The notes beneath the pieces were generated by a model, which saw only the letters and a list, made by a program, of their open reading frames with translations, was not told the origin of the DNA and ran no database searches. Below, piece after piece: positions 63,805-64,000 of a DNA stretch of 64,000 bases; position 1 is the first letter of the stretch, and every line of letters begins with the position of its first letter. Position numbers and translations under genes: made by a program. Origin of the DNA: Gemella morbillorum (lineage in GTDB: Bacteria > Bacillota > Bacilli > Staphylococcales > Gemellaceae); assembly GCF_900476045.1 (NCBI RefSeq), contig NZ_LS483440.1:1364001-1428000 (forward strand). The letters are read 5' to 3'.

Positions 63805-63987
63805 CTAATCAACATATTCATATAATTCCCTTTGGTAGGTATTATATAGTTCTGGATAACCTTTTTCTACCGCTACCAAAAATGTTTTCCTAATTTTATT
63901 GACTTTTTGAACATATATAACAAGAAATATTAATATCAATATTATTACATACATTAAAACTATTCCCAAAAAGACCTCCATCTTCAT
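63805..63987 (-). CDS. Small single-span membrane protein (possibly truncated at the edge)
   Basis: The 60-residue frame starts MKMEVFLGIVLMYVI, has one hydrophobic helix (about 5-25) and a charged tail. No good ribosome site is visible before the ATG at 63987, and the frame stays open to the window edge, so it may be part of a longer gene. Function is unknown. Confidence 0.35.
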   Translation of the reverse strand: MKMEVFLGIVLMYVIILILIFLVIYVQKVNKIRKTFLVAVEKGYPELYNTYQRELYEYVD

Positions 63988-64000
63988 ATGATGACCAGTA

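Overview
The window is AT-rich (roughly 30 percent GC by eye) low-GC Gram-positive DNA. Several features fit the Bacilli and point towards Gemella or a close relative: T-box leaders, a TPP riboswitch, sortase-anchored NEAT and SSURE surface proteins, a YSIRK-like signal peptide, class B sortase, CadD/CadX, CstR, and a mannitol PTS with an MtlR activator. The genus is an inference from gene content, not a database result.

Layout. 1-3000: the left end looks like part of a small rolling-circle or conjugative-type element. It has a truncated cell-surface gene, a Rep_trans initiator, a structured GC-rich origin-like region with an ICEBs1-type inverted repeat, and a DUF961-like gene. 3000-6000: two paralogous small membrane proteins (one apparently frameshifted in a poly-A tract), then radC-comC. 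6000-11500: a lone methionine-type binding lipoprotein under a T-box, an alpha/beta hydrolase, and a thiamine salvage operon (tenA-thiD-thiM-thiE) under a TPP riboswitch. 11600-21660: a large haem acquisition locus with three NEAT-type surface proteins, a haem-binding lipoprotein, a permease and an ATPase, behind one recognisable Fur-like box. 21660-24060: mobile-element debris (integrase and IS256-type transposase remnants) and a cadmium resistance pair. 24200-25400: two rhodaneses with a perfect CstR-type operator and a convergent cstR. 25500-28900: a two-component system and a fibronectin-binding-like SSURE protein with a methionine-rich stalk. 29100-33900: metE and a homocysteine methyltransferase/methylenetetrahydrofolate reductase fusion behind tandem T-boxes. 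33900-47500: mixed housekeeping and envelope genes, including a membrane glycosyltransferase pair, a YhgE/Pip protein, nrdG, pcp, a MATE exporter, a class B sortase with a lipoprotein signal, lplA, trpS, a DRCH nuclease and a PsiE-like protein. 47600-55700: an E1alpha-E1beta-E2-E3 2-oxoacid dehydrogenase operon next to a lactate permease. 55700-61520: a 63-residue metallothionein-like protein and the mannitol operon with a duplicated 34-bp operator-like motif. 61700-64000: membrane lipid genes (plsY, a UPF0104 protein) and small membrane proteins.

How it works together. The haem locus is a complete surface-to-cytoplasm relay. The lipoprotein sortase, the non-proline sorting motifs (LAKTG, LSNTG) and the near-identical NEAT copies make it the most interesting resident system. 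Methionine supply is placed under at least three T-boxes with apparent AUG specifiers. Lactate permease, the dehydrogenase complex, LplA (lipoylation) and the thiamine salvage genes (TPP cofactor) fit one oxidative pyruvate route. The best candidate for something undescribed at the left edge is the compact Rep/DUF961/origin module with a surface-protein gene behind it.
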